From Acetobacter fabarum (GTDB taxonomy: Bacteria > Pseudomonadota > Alphaproteobacteria > Acetobacterales > Acetobacteraceae): a stretch of 64,000 nt of DNA. The DNA lies in NCBI RefSeq assembly GCF_011516925.1, contig NZ_WOTG01000004.1:128686-192685 (forward strand). The letters are read 5' to 3'. Positions 55,147 through 62,273 of the stretch are shown here, one piece after another. Every line of letters begins with the position of its first letter. Within the stretch, counting starts at the first letter, position 1. The position numbers and the translations under genes were made by a program. The notes beneath the pieces were generated by a model. That model was not told where the DNA came from. It saw nothing but the letters and a program-made list of their open reading frames with translations, and did not search any database.

Positions 55147-55670
55147 CCAGCCCTGCTGCCGCACCCAAACGTGTCGGGCTGTACGCTGGCACGTTTGACC
55201 CGGTAACAGTCGGCCATCTGGACGTGATCGAGCGGGCAAGCAGGCTGGTGGACCGGCTGATTATCGGGGTTGCCCGCAATCCCGGCAAAAGCCCGCTTAT
55301 GCCGCTTGAAGAGCGGATCGAATGTGTGAGCGAGGCCCTGCCTGCCATCAAGGCGCGTACAGGGGGGGAGATGACGGTTGTCTCCTTCCACTCGCTTCTG
55401 GTGGAGGCGGTGCGGGCCAATGGGGCTACGCTTATCTTCCGTGGCCTGCGCGTTCTGTCCGACTTTGATTACGAAGTGCAGATGACGGGCGTAAACCGGC
55501 GGCTGGATAGCGGGATAGAAACCGTGTTCCTTATGGCGTCGGAGCGCACGCAGTTTATTTCCTCCCGTATGGTGAAGGAAATTGCCAGCTATAACGGCGA
55601 TATTTCGGAGTTTGTAACACCCTATACCCAGGCGCGCCTACTGGCCCGTCTGGCTGAACGCACGGGCTGA
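55143..55670 (+). CDS. coaD: Phosphopantetheine adenylyltransferase
   Basis: A 175-residue nucleotidyltransferase. [22 protein letters not shown] contains the T/HxGH motif (TVGH), and the C-terminal [21 protein letters not shown] binds ATP. It makes dephospho-CoA in coenzyme A synthesis. Its ATG overlaps the gyrA stop (ATGA), an arrangement found in related alphaproteobacteria. Length is slightly above the usual 160. Confidence 0.97.
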   Translation: MTSPAAAPKRVGLYAGTFDPVTVGHLDVIERASRLVDRLIIGVARNPGKSPLMPLEERIECVSEALPAIKARTGGEMTVVSFHSLLVEAVRANGATLIFRGLRVLSDFDYEVQMTGVNRRLDSGIETVFLMASERTQFISSRMVKEIASYNGDISEFVTPYTQARLLARLAERTG

Positions 55671-55713
55671 ACCGCGCATTTGGGCGGGTGTTGCCTTAAC
55701 AGGAGAGTTTCTG

Positions 55714-56205
55714 ATGTCCACAGAAGATAAAAAAGACCTGATTTACATGGATGTGCCCGCAGGCCGCGTGGTTATCCGCCTGCGCCCCGACCTTGCCCCC
55801 AAGGCGGCCGAACGCCTGCGCACGCTGGCCGAACAGGGTTTTTATGACAACGTGGCTTTCCACCGCGTTATCCCCGGCTTTATGGCTCAGGGTGGTGACC
55901 CCACGGGTACGGGCATGCACGGTTCCGACCTGCCGGACCTGCCCGCCGAATTTACCAACAAGGCCAAGTTTGAGCGTGGCACCATTGGCATGGCGCGTAC
56001 CTCTGACCCGAACAGCGCGAACAGCCAGTTCTTTATCATGTTCGAACCCTCCCCCCATCTGGATGGCCAGTACACCATTGTGGGTGAAGTGGTTGAAGGC
56101 ATGGAGAACGTGGACAAGATCAAACGCGGCTCCGGCATGTCCGGCGTGGTGAACGAGCCCGACCGGATTGCCAAAATGGTTCCGGCGGACAAGGCAGAAG
56201 CCTGA
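55714..56205 (+). CDS. Cyclophilin-type peptidyl-prolyl isomerase
   Basis: A 163-residue cytoplasmic cyclophilin (no signal peptide): YDNVAFHRVIPGFMAQGGDPTGTG, GTIGMARTSDPNSANSQFFIMFEPSPHLDGQYTIVGEVVEGMENVDKI. The catalytic Arg in FHRV and the F/Q residues of FMAQGGD and SQFFI are present. It speeds proline isomerisation in protein folding. It follows coaD by 43 bp and ends with a strong terminator, so gyrA-coaD-ppi could be one transcript. Confidence 0.95.
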   Translation: MSTEDKKDLIYMDVPAGRVVIRLRPDLAPKAAERLRTLAEQGFYDNVAFHRVIPGFMAQGGDPTGTGMHGSDLPDLPAEFTNKAKFERGTIGMARTSDPNSANSQFFIMFEPSPHLDGQYTIVGEVVEGMENVDKIKRGSGMSGVVNEPDRIAKMVPADKAEA

Positions 56206-56215
56206 TCCCACGCAA

Positions 56216-56247
56216 ACGGCCCGCCCTAACCCGGCGGGCCGTTTTTG
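56216..56247 (+). terminator. Rho-independent terminator after the cyclophilin gene
   Basis: Stem ACGGCCCGCC/GGCGGGCCGT, 7-nt loop, followed by TTTTT; 10 bp after the stop codon. Confidence 0.95.
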
Positions 56248-56407
56248 TATGGGCCTTAACAGGCTATGGCCGCGTATGTGCCCCAACGGGCATGATGTGG
56301 CACAAAGAGGCGGAAAAATGCCTTTGTGCGCTTGACGCAGGGGGTTAATCCGGTTAGGAACAGCCCCATCACGCACGGTCCATGACCGCCCGCGTGGTTC
56401 CATGTGT

Positions 56408-56483
56408 GAGCCGGTAGCTCAGCTGGTAGAGCATTCGACTTTTAATCGAATGGTCGAGGGTTCGAGTCCCTCCCGGCTCACCA
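56408..56483 (+). tRNA. tRNA-Lys (anticodon TTT)
   Basis: A 76-nt cloverleaf with encoded CCA. Acceptor GAGCCGG pairs with CCGGCTC; D-arm GCTC/GAGC; anticodon stem TTCGA/TCGAA around the loop CTTTTAA with anticodon TTT at 56441-56443; T-arm GAGGG-TTCGAGT-CCCTC. It stands alone. Foreign-looking genes start right after it, so its 3' end is a candidate integration site, but I did not find a second copy of the 3' sequence within the window. Confidence 0.97.
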
Positions 56484-56556
56484 TTTCTCCCCAAAAAGCG
56501 CTAAAGACTGCTAACCCACTCAGGGTTATAAAACCATGCTGGGGGATGACCCGCTT

Positions 56557-56940
56557 TTATATACTCGGGTCAATCTCTTTTCCCGCCTGCACCTCGGGGT
56601 CATTTTCAAAAACGTGGAGGACGGCAGACCAGAATGCCCGCAAGGTAGGAAAATTGCCCCAATTAGGTGGTTCTTCAACTTCTTCAGTAGGACTTATGGC
56701 GATCAAAGCAAAGCTTACATGGTCGATTTCTGCATCATTGCAAGCCAGTAAATTCTTTAATTCGTTGACTGTTTGCTGTTTGAACAGCAGGTCATGACCT
56801 TGCGGTGCATTTTCAATGACTTCTGCCAATGTATCGCCAAAAATATCAGCATCCTCGCCGAAAGAACTGGCACCCAGATTTTTTATACGCGGGAATATGT
56901 CGTGAATATCATTATTTGTACATTCTAGCAGTTTGGCCAT
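56557..56940 (-). CDS. Immunity-like protein, copy 1
   Basis: A 127-residue acidic protein without signal peptide or membrane helix. Seen: AKLLECTNNDIHDIFPRIKNLGASSFGEDADIFGDTLAEVIENAPQG and EVEEPPNWGNFPTLRAFWSAVLHVFENDPEVQAGKEI. It starts 6 bp after the stop of an RNase A-fold toxin tip, the standard position of an immunity gene in CDI and other polymorphic toxin systems. I do not recognise the family; the role is inferred from context. A near-identical paralogue is 908 bp away (57465-57848). The region is AT-richer than the core genes before the tRNA, consistent with transfer. Confidence 0.72.
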   Translation of the reverse strand: MAKLLECTNNDIHDIFPRIKNLGASSFGEDADIFGDTLAEVIENAPQGHDLLFKQQTVNELKNLLACNDAEIDHVSFALIAISPTEEVEEPPNWGNFPTLRAFWSAVLHVFENDPEVQAGKEIDPSI

Positions 56941-56946
56941 AGTAAA

Positions 56947-57405
56947 CTAACCCATTGTGTTTTTTTTGATAATTGTAACGCGAATATACCGTGCCGTTTT
57001 ACGCTGACGATTAGCTTTTTCAATGATAACAGTTTCTCTTTCAGAGATGTTTTGGTCAAGCGGTATTTCCGCTCCATCTTTGGTATTCTTTAGATAGGTA
57101 TCAATCTTGGAGGCGTGATTTCTGAGTACTTTGTGAATAATACGTTCGGCTGCTGCCTGTGTAGTAAAGAATGAAATTACTGGAAGTTTTTCTTTTTTAA
57201 ACCGACGTTCAATATATTCGTCGCTGAGAGTGATGTGTTTTCGTAGTATGCGGCCACCTACCTTGAGATTATGCGGTCGTGTTTCATTACGGTCGCCATC
57301 AAAGCTTTTCTGCCAGTGATGTGAGATGAGATTCTGGTTGGCGTCTGATCTGGCAGGCTGAGACGCGTAAGATGAAGGACGGTGGAAGTGTTCCCAAGTG
57401 TGATG
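56947..57405 (-). pseudogene. Orphan CdiA-CT RNase A-type toxin domain, no start codon
   Basis: Translating the minus strand gives an open frame of 152 codons with no ATG, GTG or TTG-led upstream domain: a stop (TGA) lies at 57406-57408 and the first ATG is two codons before the end. The protein has LKVGGRILRKHITLSDEYIERRF, then ISFFTTQAAAERIIHKVLRNHASKIDTYL and RKTARYIRVTIIKK. This order (GGxxLxxHxxxS, a TxxxAExxI helix, and a C-terminal beta strand) is that of the RNase A-like C-terminal toxins of CdiA proteins. The first His of the usual GGH is Arg here. It has no delivery or pretoxin domain, so it is an orphan tip, kept as a recombination source or a relic. The immunity-like gene follows. 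Confidence 0.75.
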
Positions 57406-57464
57406 TCAGCATGCCTGAAAGTCAGTCGGTATGCATCTGTTAATGCCACGCGAATGACCCGCCT

Positions 57465-57848
57465 TTACATATCTGGGTTAATCTCTTTTCCCGCCTGTAC
57501 CTCGGGGTCATTTTCAAAACTGTGGAGGGTGGCAGACCAGAACGCCCGCAAGGTTGGAAAATTGCCCCAATTCGGTGGTTCTTCAACCTCTTCAGTAGGA
57601 CTTATGGCGATCAAAGCAAAGCTTGCATGGTTGAGTTCTGCCTCATTGCAAGCCAGTAAAGTCCTTAATTCGTTGACTGTTTGCTGTTTGAACAGCAGGC
57701 CATGACCTCGTGGTGCATTTTCAACAACTTCTGCCAACGTATCGCCAAAAATATCAGGATCCTCGCCGAAGGAACAGGCACCCAGATCGGCTAGACGCGG
57801 AAATATGGTGCGAATATCATGATTTGTACATTTTAGCAGTTTGGACAT
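57465..57848 (-). CDS. Immunity-like protein, copy 2
   Basis: A 127-residue paralogue of the protein at 56557-56940, about 80% identical by eye over its length: SKLLKCTNHDIRTIFPRLADLGACSFGEDPDIFGDTLAEVVENAPRG and the same EVEEPPNWGNFPTLRAFWSA segment. Most differences are in the N-terminal 30 residues and around 66-77, which could change specificity. It lies downstream of a decayed toxin tip, so it may persist to protect against kin or foreign toxins of the same type. The nucleotide identity and the shared 3' flank (AATCTCTTTTCCCGCCTG) show a segmental duplication. Confidence 0.72.
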   Translation of the reverse strand: MSKLLKCTNHDIRTIFPRLADLGACSFGEDPDIFGDTLAEVVENAPRGHGLLFKQQTVNELRTLLACNEAELNHASFALIAISPTEEVEEPPNWGNFPTLRAFWSATLHSFENDPEVQAGKEINPDM

Positions 57849-57850
57849 AG

Positions 57851-58085
57851 TAAACTCACGCGTGGGGTTTTTTTGATCATTGCAATACGGATATACCGCG
57901 CAGTCTTACGCTCCATCTTGAGCACTTTGTAAATAATATGTCTGGCGGGCTTCCTGCATAGTAAAAATTAAATGACTGGATATTTTTCCTTTTCTAAACC
58001 GATGTTCCATATATTTGTTGGTTGGAGCGGCCTATTTTAGGAGGACATAGTCACCTACCTTGAGAGTGTGCGCTCGTGTTCTGCA
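57851..58085 (-). pseudogene. Decayed RNase A-type toxin tip, copy 2
   Basis: Minus-strand translation gives fragments of the same domain as at 56947-57405: TLKVGDYVLLK then a stop, YMEHRFRKGK-like sequence, FTMQEARQTYY, another stop, and in a different frame RKTARYIRIAMIKK. Relative to copy 1, roughly 100 bp that would encode HASKIDTYL... is missing and the frame is broken. The last fragment directly precedes the second immunity-like gene. It cannot make an active toxin. Confidence 0.72.
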
Positions 58086-58427
58086 GGAGTATCCCTCGTG
58101 TTATGGCTGGGTTTGCGCGGTGGGTGTTGTTGCTGGGATGTGTGGCAGAATAAAAAACAGTGTTTATGCGCGCAATGTGTGGCATAGGTTTTTTATCGTC
58201 GCCTATTCTGCGTCCTTTGGGACAACGCTCTAGTGTTGTGCCAGACATGCCAGACGCCCTTATAACCCCTTCCACTTTATAATCCTTGAGCACCTGTTCC
58301 TGCCTGTCAGGGGCAGGTTTTTTTGTATTCAGGGTATGGAAAAATCCCGCGTGCGGCATGTGGGCTGTGGCCTTGGGGCTGGCGGGCAGTGGGCAGACGA
58401 CCAATCCGTTAAATGGAGGTTCTGAAC
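58086..58427. other. Gap between toxin array and prophage remnant
   Basis: About 340 bp with no gene I can support. It holds a small inverted repeat (ACAAC/GTTGT near 58222-58240) and a plus-strand terminator. A minus-strand open frame (58051-58404) overlaps the toxin remnant and terminator and has no family features. Confidence 0.5.
58299..58324 (+). terminator. Rho-independent terminator upstream of the phage cassette
   Basis: CCTGCC/GGCAGG stem with a 7-nt loop, followed by TTTTTTT. No plus-strand gene ends before it, so a small RNA or a lost gene may have used it. Confidence 0.75.
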
Positions 58428-58787
58428 ATGGCCGATACAGGCCACAATGTGCCCGTTATGGGGTCAGTTACGCGCAACACGGCCAAAGTGGCTGCAATTG
58501 TTGCTTTTATTCCCTCGTTTTTTTCTGTTCTTCCACAAAATCTGGCGCTTGTTATTTGTGCTGGCATGGTCACTTGTGCGGCTATAACTGCGGCTGTGCC
58601 CGCGCCCGTGCATGGGCGGCTGCTGGTTGTACTGTACCAGATTGTGCGGGTAGCGGGGCTGGGGGTGCAGTACGCCGTGCCCTATATGGCGGCCCATCTG
58701 GTTAAGACCCCGTCTGCCAGCGCACCCGCTACGGAGGCCAGAGCCGCGGCCACGGAATGTGTGGTTGCAGGGAAAACCGCACCTTAA
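58428..58787 (+). CDS. Holin-like membrane protein
   Basis: A 119-residue protein with two or three hydrophobic segments (VAAIVAFIPSFFSVLPQNLALVICAGMVTCAAITAAV and LLVVLYQIVRVAGLGVQYAV) and a polar Ala/Thr tail. Size and topology fit a phage holin, which makes pores in the inner membrane. The ATG at 58428 has GGAGG 8 nt upstream; an ATG five codons earlier is less likely. It starts a plus-strand cassette with a lipoprotein and two small proteins, typical of a lysis module, although no endolysin is found here. The family is not recognised with certainty. Confidence 0.6.
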   Translation: MADTGHNVPVMGSVTRNTAKVAAIVAFIPSFFSVLPQNLALVICAGMVTCAAITAAVPAPVHGRLLVVLYQIVRVAGLGVQYAVPYMAAHLVKTPSASAPATEARAAATECVVAGKTAP

Positions 58788-58813
58788 AAATTTTCCTTTC
58801 AGGAACAATAAAT

Positions 58814-59260
58814 ATGAAAAATTATGTCAAAGCAGGCAGCCTTGCGGTGCTGTGCCTGCTGTGTTCGTGCGCGCAAACCGCGCAGGGCAAGTTGCGTCAG
58901 GCCGTGTATGATACGGCCAGCGCATACCACCTGCTGGCCAGCCCCATGCCCTATATTATGGCAGGGCACGTGCCCGGCGTAAGCCTGAGTGCCGGGCAAA
59001 AAGCCCTTGCCCGCAAGGCCAGCCAGAGTGTGCTGGACGAACTGAGCGCACTTGAGCAGTCCATACAGGCCGGGAACACGCTGGCCGAAACAGCTGTTGC
59101 AGCCTTGCAGGCGGATTTTGCCGCGTTTTCCACTTGCTGGAGCGGGCTTACCGCAGGGAACACTCCGGCTGCATGCACCTTGGCTAAAACGGCAAGCACG
59201 GCCACCACTGCCACGCAGGCCGATGCGGCTGTGTCCGTATCCACCAAAGGGAAGGAATGA
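58814..59260 (+). CDS. Small phage-type lipoprotein
   Basis: A 148-residue protein with an N-terminal signal and lipobox (MKNYVKAGSLAVLCLLCSCAQT; Cys ~19). The mature part is Ala/Ser/Thr-rich and helical (QSVLDELSALEQSIQAGNTLAETAVAALQADF). AGGA lies 9 nt before the ATG. It may act as an outer-membrane spanin-like lysis component, but no spanin motif is clear. It lies in the middle of the holin cassette. Confidence 0.6.
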   Translation: MKNYVKAGSLAVLCLLCSCAQTAQGKLRQAVYDTASAYHLLASPMPYIMAGHVPGVSLSAGQKALARKASQSVLDELSALEQSIQAGNTLAETAVAALQADFAAFSTCWSGLTAGNTPAACTLAKTASTATTATQADAAVSVSTKGKE

Positions 59261-59263
59261 ACC

Positions 59264-59464
59264 ATGACCGCAGCAGAAATTAGCGCCATACTGGGCATTG
59301 TAGGGACTGTGGTCTCTCTGGCGGAAAAGTATGGCCCCGAAGCGTATGACACGGTTTTGAGCGCCATTGCGCAAAGCAAAAGTGGCACAGGCCCGAGTGA
59401 TGCGGATATTGCGGCACTCTTTGCTAAATGTCAGGCTGACAACGCGGCTATTCAGGCATCATGA
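59264..59464 (+). CDS. Small helical phage-type protein
   Basis: A 66-residue protein (TAAEISAILGIVGTVVSLAEKYGPEAYDTVLSAIAQSK...) that begins 3 bp after the lipoprotein stop with a GGAAGGA Shine-Dalgarno. One weakly hydrophobic segment near residues 6-20. Function unknown; its position suggests a lysis or tail-end role. Its stop overlaps the next start (ATGA). Confidence 0.6.
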   Translation: MTAAEISAILGIVGTVVSLAEKYGPEAYDTVLSAIAQSKSGTGPSDADIAALFAKCQADNAAIQAS

Positions 59465-59580
59465 GTGTGGATTTTGAGTGCGGTATGGTGCTGGGTGGGG
59501 GGCTTGTAGGGCTGGTGGGGGTTGCGCTGGCCGTAACCCTGCGCCTGCTCGCCCAGCGCGACGGTGGCTGGCCAGACTAG
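59461..59580 (+). CDS. 39-residue single-pass membrane peptide
   Basis: A short gene starting within the ATGA of the previous stop. It encodes 39 residues with one hydrophobic helix (MVLGGGLVGLVGVALAVTLRLL) followed by a charged end (AQRDGGWPD). Translational coupling and the good membrane segment support it as real. A small holin/antiholin-like lysis protein is a possibility. Confidence 0.55.
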   Translation: MSVDFECGMVLGGGLVGLVGVALAVTLRLLAQRDGGWPD

Positions 59581-59647
59581 GCCGGAATAACGGGGGAGAG
59601 GGGATTACGGGCCGGGGCCTTATGCCGGTCCGGCTGCCAGTGTGGCG

Positions 59648-59947
59648 TTACCCCAAAGGCTGTTGTTGGCGTTCCAGCAGGTCACGCACGGTTTGTACAA
59701 TCTCGCCTATGCTTTCCTCGCAGTAGCGGTGCTGGTCGGCGGCAAAGGTGGTGTTGGTGTAAAAAGGCCATTGCAGGCTGTGGCTGGCTGCGCGCAGGTG
59801 CAGGATGGCCTGCTCGTAACGGGCAAGCTCCTGCGCCGTGGCGCTGGGCAGCGTATCGGTGCTGAACAGGCCGCGTCGGGCAGCGTGGGTATAGGCATCG
59901 ACCTGCGCCGCGTGGCGGTGGTCGGGGCAGGGCGGGTGCGGTTCCAA
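59648..59947 (-). CDS. Small prophage protein, function unknown
   Basis: A 99-residue His/Ala-rich helical protein (LARYEQAILHLRAASHSLQWPFYTNTTFAADQHRYCEESIGEIVQTVRDLLERQQ). I placed the start at TTG 59947 because AGGGAG lies 6 nt upstream; the ATG at 60001 would put an operator-like palindrome (59979-59997) inside the coding sequence. It is transcribed away from the repressor's 3' end. No family recognised. Confidence 0.5.
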   Translation of the reverse strand: MEPHPPCPDHRHAAQVDAYTHAARRGLFSTDTLPSATAQELARYEQAILHLRAASHSLQWPFYTNTTFAADQHRYCEESIGEIVQTVRDLLERQQQPLG

Positions 59948-59978
59948 AGTGTTCTCCCTCAACAACACGCGGCCAGTA

Positions 59979-59997
59979 TGTGCGTAATAAACGCACA
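59979..59997. promoter_or_regulatory. Operator-like palindrome 1
   Basis: A perfect inverted repeat TGTGCGT-AATAA-ACGCACA, 32 bp upstream of the likely start of the 59648-59947 gene. The half-site recurs at two other places in the prophage remnant. Confidence 0.65.
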
Positions 59998-60059
59998 ACA
60001 CAAGACCTCATAACACGCATATGTGTGCGGGGGAGTGCGGGCTTATGGAGGGCTGGGCG

Positions 60060-60830
60060 TTACTTCCAGGTCCATTTGCCCACAACACGGCCGTTAATGC
60101 TGATTTCGTCCAGTGTGAGTTCGTAGGTGGAATAGGCGCTGTTAATGCTCATGATCCGCACCCGCCGGGGCTCCTCCATGCCGGGGATCAGTTCCAGCCG
60201 TTTGAGCACAAGGCCAAACCCGTCCCACAGAACATACACACCGGGGGGGGAGGGAATGCGGTGGGTTGTGTCCACCAGCACCCTGTCTCCGGACTGGTAG
60301 TCCGGCTCCATGCTGTCCCCCGCCACGCGGACAATGGCCAGCGTGTCTGGTGTTTCGGAAAAAGCCGCAACGTAGCCACGCGGCAGGGTCCAGTGTTCCA
60401 CCGGGCGCAACCCGTCCTGCGGGGCGCACAGAACCGGCACACAGCCCGGCCCGGCCGATGTGATGACATCATACTCAGGTATGGCAATGCGGCCGGAGCC
60501 CGCCGGGGGCAGGGTATCGGGCTGGGGTGGGGCTGGCGCGGGCGTAGGCTGGGGGGTCATTTTGGCCACAAGGCCCGCTTCCCCCATGCTTACACCGGCA
60601 AGGTTCCATACCTCGTTGGCGGTAATGGGCGGGTCCCCCCTGCCATTGAGCAATGGCACCATGGATTTGACCATGGGTAAGGGCAGCACATCCTTTTTGT
60701 AGGAGGTCTCATACATGCGGTAGGAGGAAAACTTCTCTCCGTACCCCAGGTCGCGCGCAAACTCACGAATCGTATAACCGGCGCGCTCGCGCAGGGTTTT
60801 AAGCCTGTCCGTGATCCGATTCTGGTTCAT
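60060..60830 (-). CDS. S24 / LexA-like phage repressor
   Basis: A 256-residue repressor. The N-terminal HTH is RLKTLRERAGYTIREFARDLGYGEKFSSYRMYE, a Pro-rich linker follows (~105-125), and the C-terminal S24 domain has VRVAGDSMEPDYQSGDRVLVDT with the catalytic Ser (GDSMEP) and VYVLWDGFGLVLKRL with the catalytic Lys. The cleavage site is not obvious: no Ala-Gly is clearly placed except ITSAGPGC at ~140. RecA-assisted autocleavage would lift repression. The ATG at 60830 is used; one at 60860 is also possible. It is divergent from the DUF1376 gene, with operator-like palindromes between. Confidence 0.88.
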   Translation of the reverse strand: MNQNRITDRLKTLRERAGYTIREFARDLGYGEKFSSYRMYETSYKKDVLPLPMVKSMVPLLNGRGDPPITANEVWNLAGVSMGEAGLVAKMTPQPTPAPAPPQPDTLPPAGSGRIAIPEYDVITSAGPGCVPVLCAPQDGLRPVEHWTLPRGYVAAFSETPDTLAIVRVAGDSMEPDYQSGDRVLVDTTHRIPSPPGVYVLWDGFGLVLKRLELIPGMEEPRRVRIMSINSAYSTYELTLDEISINGRVVGKWTWK

Positions 60831-60901
60831 GCCTGCATTGTGGTCAAAAGTGTCGTGCATGTCAGTGCGTAAAAACCGCTTGCAGTTTGTATTTTTAATA
60901 C

Positions 60902-60914
60902 GCACATTATGTGC
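60902..60914. promoter_or_regulatory. Operator-like palindrome 2, between repressor and DUF1376 gene
   Basis: GCACAT-T-ATGTGC is a perfect inverted repeat in the divergent region; a second GCACAT at 60924-60929 and a GTATT-TTT-AATAC repeat at 60889-60901 adjoin. It shares the TGTGC/GCACA half-site with palindromes at 59979 and 62925. Confidence 0.65.
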
Positions 60915-61037
60915 ATGAACAACGCACATACCAGCCTGCCTGATGCGGTGCAAGAGCCGCCCCGGCCTTTTCCCGCCCCAATGACCCCACCGCAGAGCGA
61001 TTTGCGGGGTCTGCCCTTTATGCCGCTTGCTGGATAG
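60915..61037 (+). pseudogene. N-terminal fragment of the DUF1376 gene (frameshifted)
   Basis: A 40-codon frame MNNAHTSLPDAVQEPPR...DLRGLPFMPL ends at TAG 61035-61037. DLRGLPFMPL is the usual beginning of acetic-acid-bacterial DUF1376 proteins, and the DUF1376 core continues in another frame from 61027. The join GCCGCTTGCTGG suggests a short deletion. Confidence 0.6.
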
Positions 61038-61620
61038 CGACCTGTTCGCCCTGAGCACGGGGGACGGGTTTAAATGCGCCGTAGCCTTGTGGTGTAAGGC
61101 ATGGCAGCAGGTGCCAGCGGGCAGCCTGCCGCATAACGACCGTGTTCTGGCGCATCTGTCCGGTGCGGGCGGGCGGTGGCCTACGCTGCGCACGGTGGCC
61201 CTGCATGGGTGGGTCGTCTGCTCGGATGGGCGGCTGTACCACCCCGTTATTGCGCAAAAAGCCAATCAGGCCTGGAAGGCCCGTCTGGCCCAGCGTGCCC
61301 GTGCGGCCCGCCGCTGGGGGCATGCGCCGGAGGAGAGTGCTCCCCCCACACAGGCTTCGGCATGCCACGGCACAGCCCACGCAGATGCAAGGGAGAGGGA
61401 GAGCAAGAGTCGCTCACTGCGTTCGCGGGGGAATAATCAGGCGGATTTAGCGCGGGGGCGTTCCAGCAAGGCGCATGTGCCACACCCGCTGGAGGAGCAG
61501 GCCGCGCGGTTGAGGCAGCGCAGCGCGGCCCGCAAACAGGGGCGGGAGCCAGCGCGTAACACGCCAGAGGTGCCGCCCCACATGGCGGGTGATGACAAAC
61601 CCGGTGGTGCGGAATGTTGA
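61027..61620 (+). CDS. DUF1376-type phage replication-associated protein, N-terminus lost by frameshift
   Basis: A 197-residue frame with the DUF1376 core: LLDSDLFALSTGDGFKCAVALWCKAWQQVPAGSLPHNDRVLAHLSG, then RTVALHGWVVCSDGRLYHPVIAQKA and a basic Arg/Ala-rich tail. These proteins occur in early phage regions next to replication genes. The frame begins at a TTG without a Shine-Dalgarno; the true N-terminus (DLRGLPFMPL) is in a different frame at 60915-61037, so the gene is broken. It is divergent from the repressor. Confidence 0.75.
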   Translation: MLDSDLFALSTGDGFKCAVALWCKAWQQVPAGSLPHNDRVLAHLSGAGGRWPTLRTVALHGWVVCSDGRLYHPVIAQKANQAWKARLAQRARAARRWGHAPEESAPPTQASACHGTAHADARERESKSRSLRSRGNNQADLARGRSSKAHVPHPLEEQAARLRQRSAARKQGREPARNTPEVPPHMAGDDKPGGAEC

Positions 61621-62189
61621 GCCTGAACGCGCAGGGCCACGGCACGGCGGGCCTGCCCCAACCCAGTCCCGCACTGGCTGGCCAGCTGGAGGCGTTTCGC
61701 CCCGGAGGGTTTGCTCCCCCGGCTGCCCTTGTGGACGAGGCACGTGCCCTTCTGCCAGCCTATACCCGCGCCCTGTCCCCCCTACCTGTGCTGGAACTGA
61801 CCAGCAGGGTAGAGGAGTTTGCCGAAATGCTGAACGCGGGCGTGGTTAATCCATTGCCCGGCGTGGCCCTGCAACTGCGTTGTGTGGCGCTGGTTACCGC
61901 CTGCGCCACAGTGCCAGCACTGGCATGGAGCGAGGCCACTGTGCGCCGTGCCCTTGTGGCGTTTACGTTTTTTCCATCCGCGGCACAGTTGGTGGCGTTG
62001 CTGGAGGCACAGTGTGGCGAGGCCCGCGCCACGCAGGGCCGGTTGCGCCTGATGGTGGCAGAGGCCGACCGGCGCATGGCGCGCGCGCAGGCGCAGGAGC
62101 TGCGCTGGGCACAATGGGAGCAGCACCATGCGCCACAGCCTGTGTACAACCCTGTGGATAATGTGGATTGTATGCAAAATCGGACCTGA
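61614..62189 (+). CDS. Hypothetical prophage protein
   Basis: A 191-residue protein rich in Ala and Leu (EEFAEMLNAGVVNPLPGVALQLRCVALVTACATVPALAWSEATVRRAL...), mostly helical. The start (ATGTTGA) overlaps the DUF1376 stop by 7 bp, so translation is coupled. No membrane helix is clear and I do not recognise a family. Position suggests a phage replication or loading role. Confidence 0.6.
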   Translation: MLSLNAQGHGTAGLPQPSPALAGQLEAFRPGGFAPPAALVDEARALLPAYTRALSPLPVLELTSRVEEFAEMLNAGVVNPLPGVALQLRCVALVTACATVPALAWSEATVRRALVAFTFFPSAAQLVALLEAQCGEARATQGRLRLMVAEADRRMARAQAQELRWAQWEQHHAPQPVYNPVDNVDCMQNRT

Positions 62190-62273
62190 TTGCGCACCAC
62201 TTTACAAAAAATTGAACAGTTTATGGCCCGTTTTCCCCAAAAAGGTGGAAAAGGCAGGGCAGGCAAGGATTTT

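Larger units (their letters stand above)
56540..58085 (-). repeat. Tandem duplication of an orphan toxin-tip/immunity module
   Basis: Two units with a period of 908 bp at the immunity genes: 56540-57405 and 57448-58085. Both run immunity gene, 2-6 bp gap, toxin C-terminal domain (in plus-strand order). The units share the AATCTCTTTTCCCGCCTG 3' flank and differ by a deletion within toxin copy 2. Confidence 0.8.

Noticed and set aside
52381..55239. A 952-codon open frame antisense to gyrA
   Set aside because: It mirrors the codon pattern of gyrA in GC-rich DNA, has no domain features and covers a conserved essential gene.
57258..57449. 63-codon minus-strand frame between the two immunity genes
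   Set aside because: It is in a different frame from the toxin-tip homology that covers the same DNA.
58051..58404. 117-codon minus-strand frame before the holin-like gene
   Set aside because: Overlaps a toxin remnant and a plus-strand terminator, no plausible Shine-Dalgarno, no family features.
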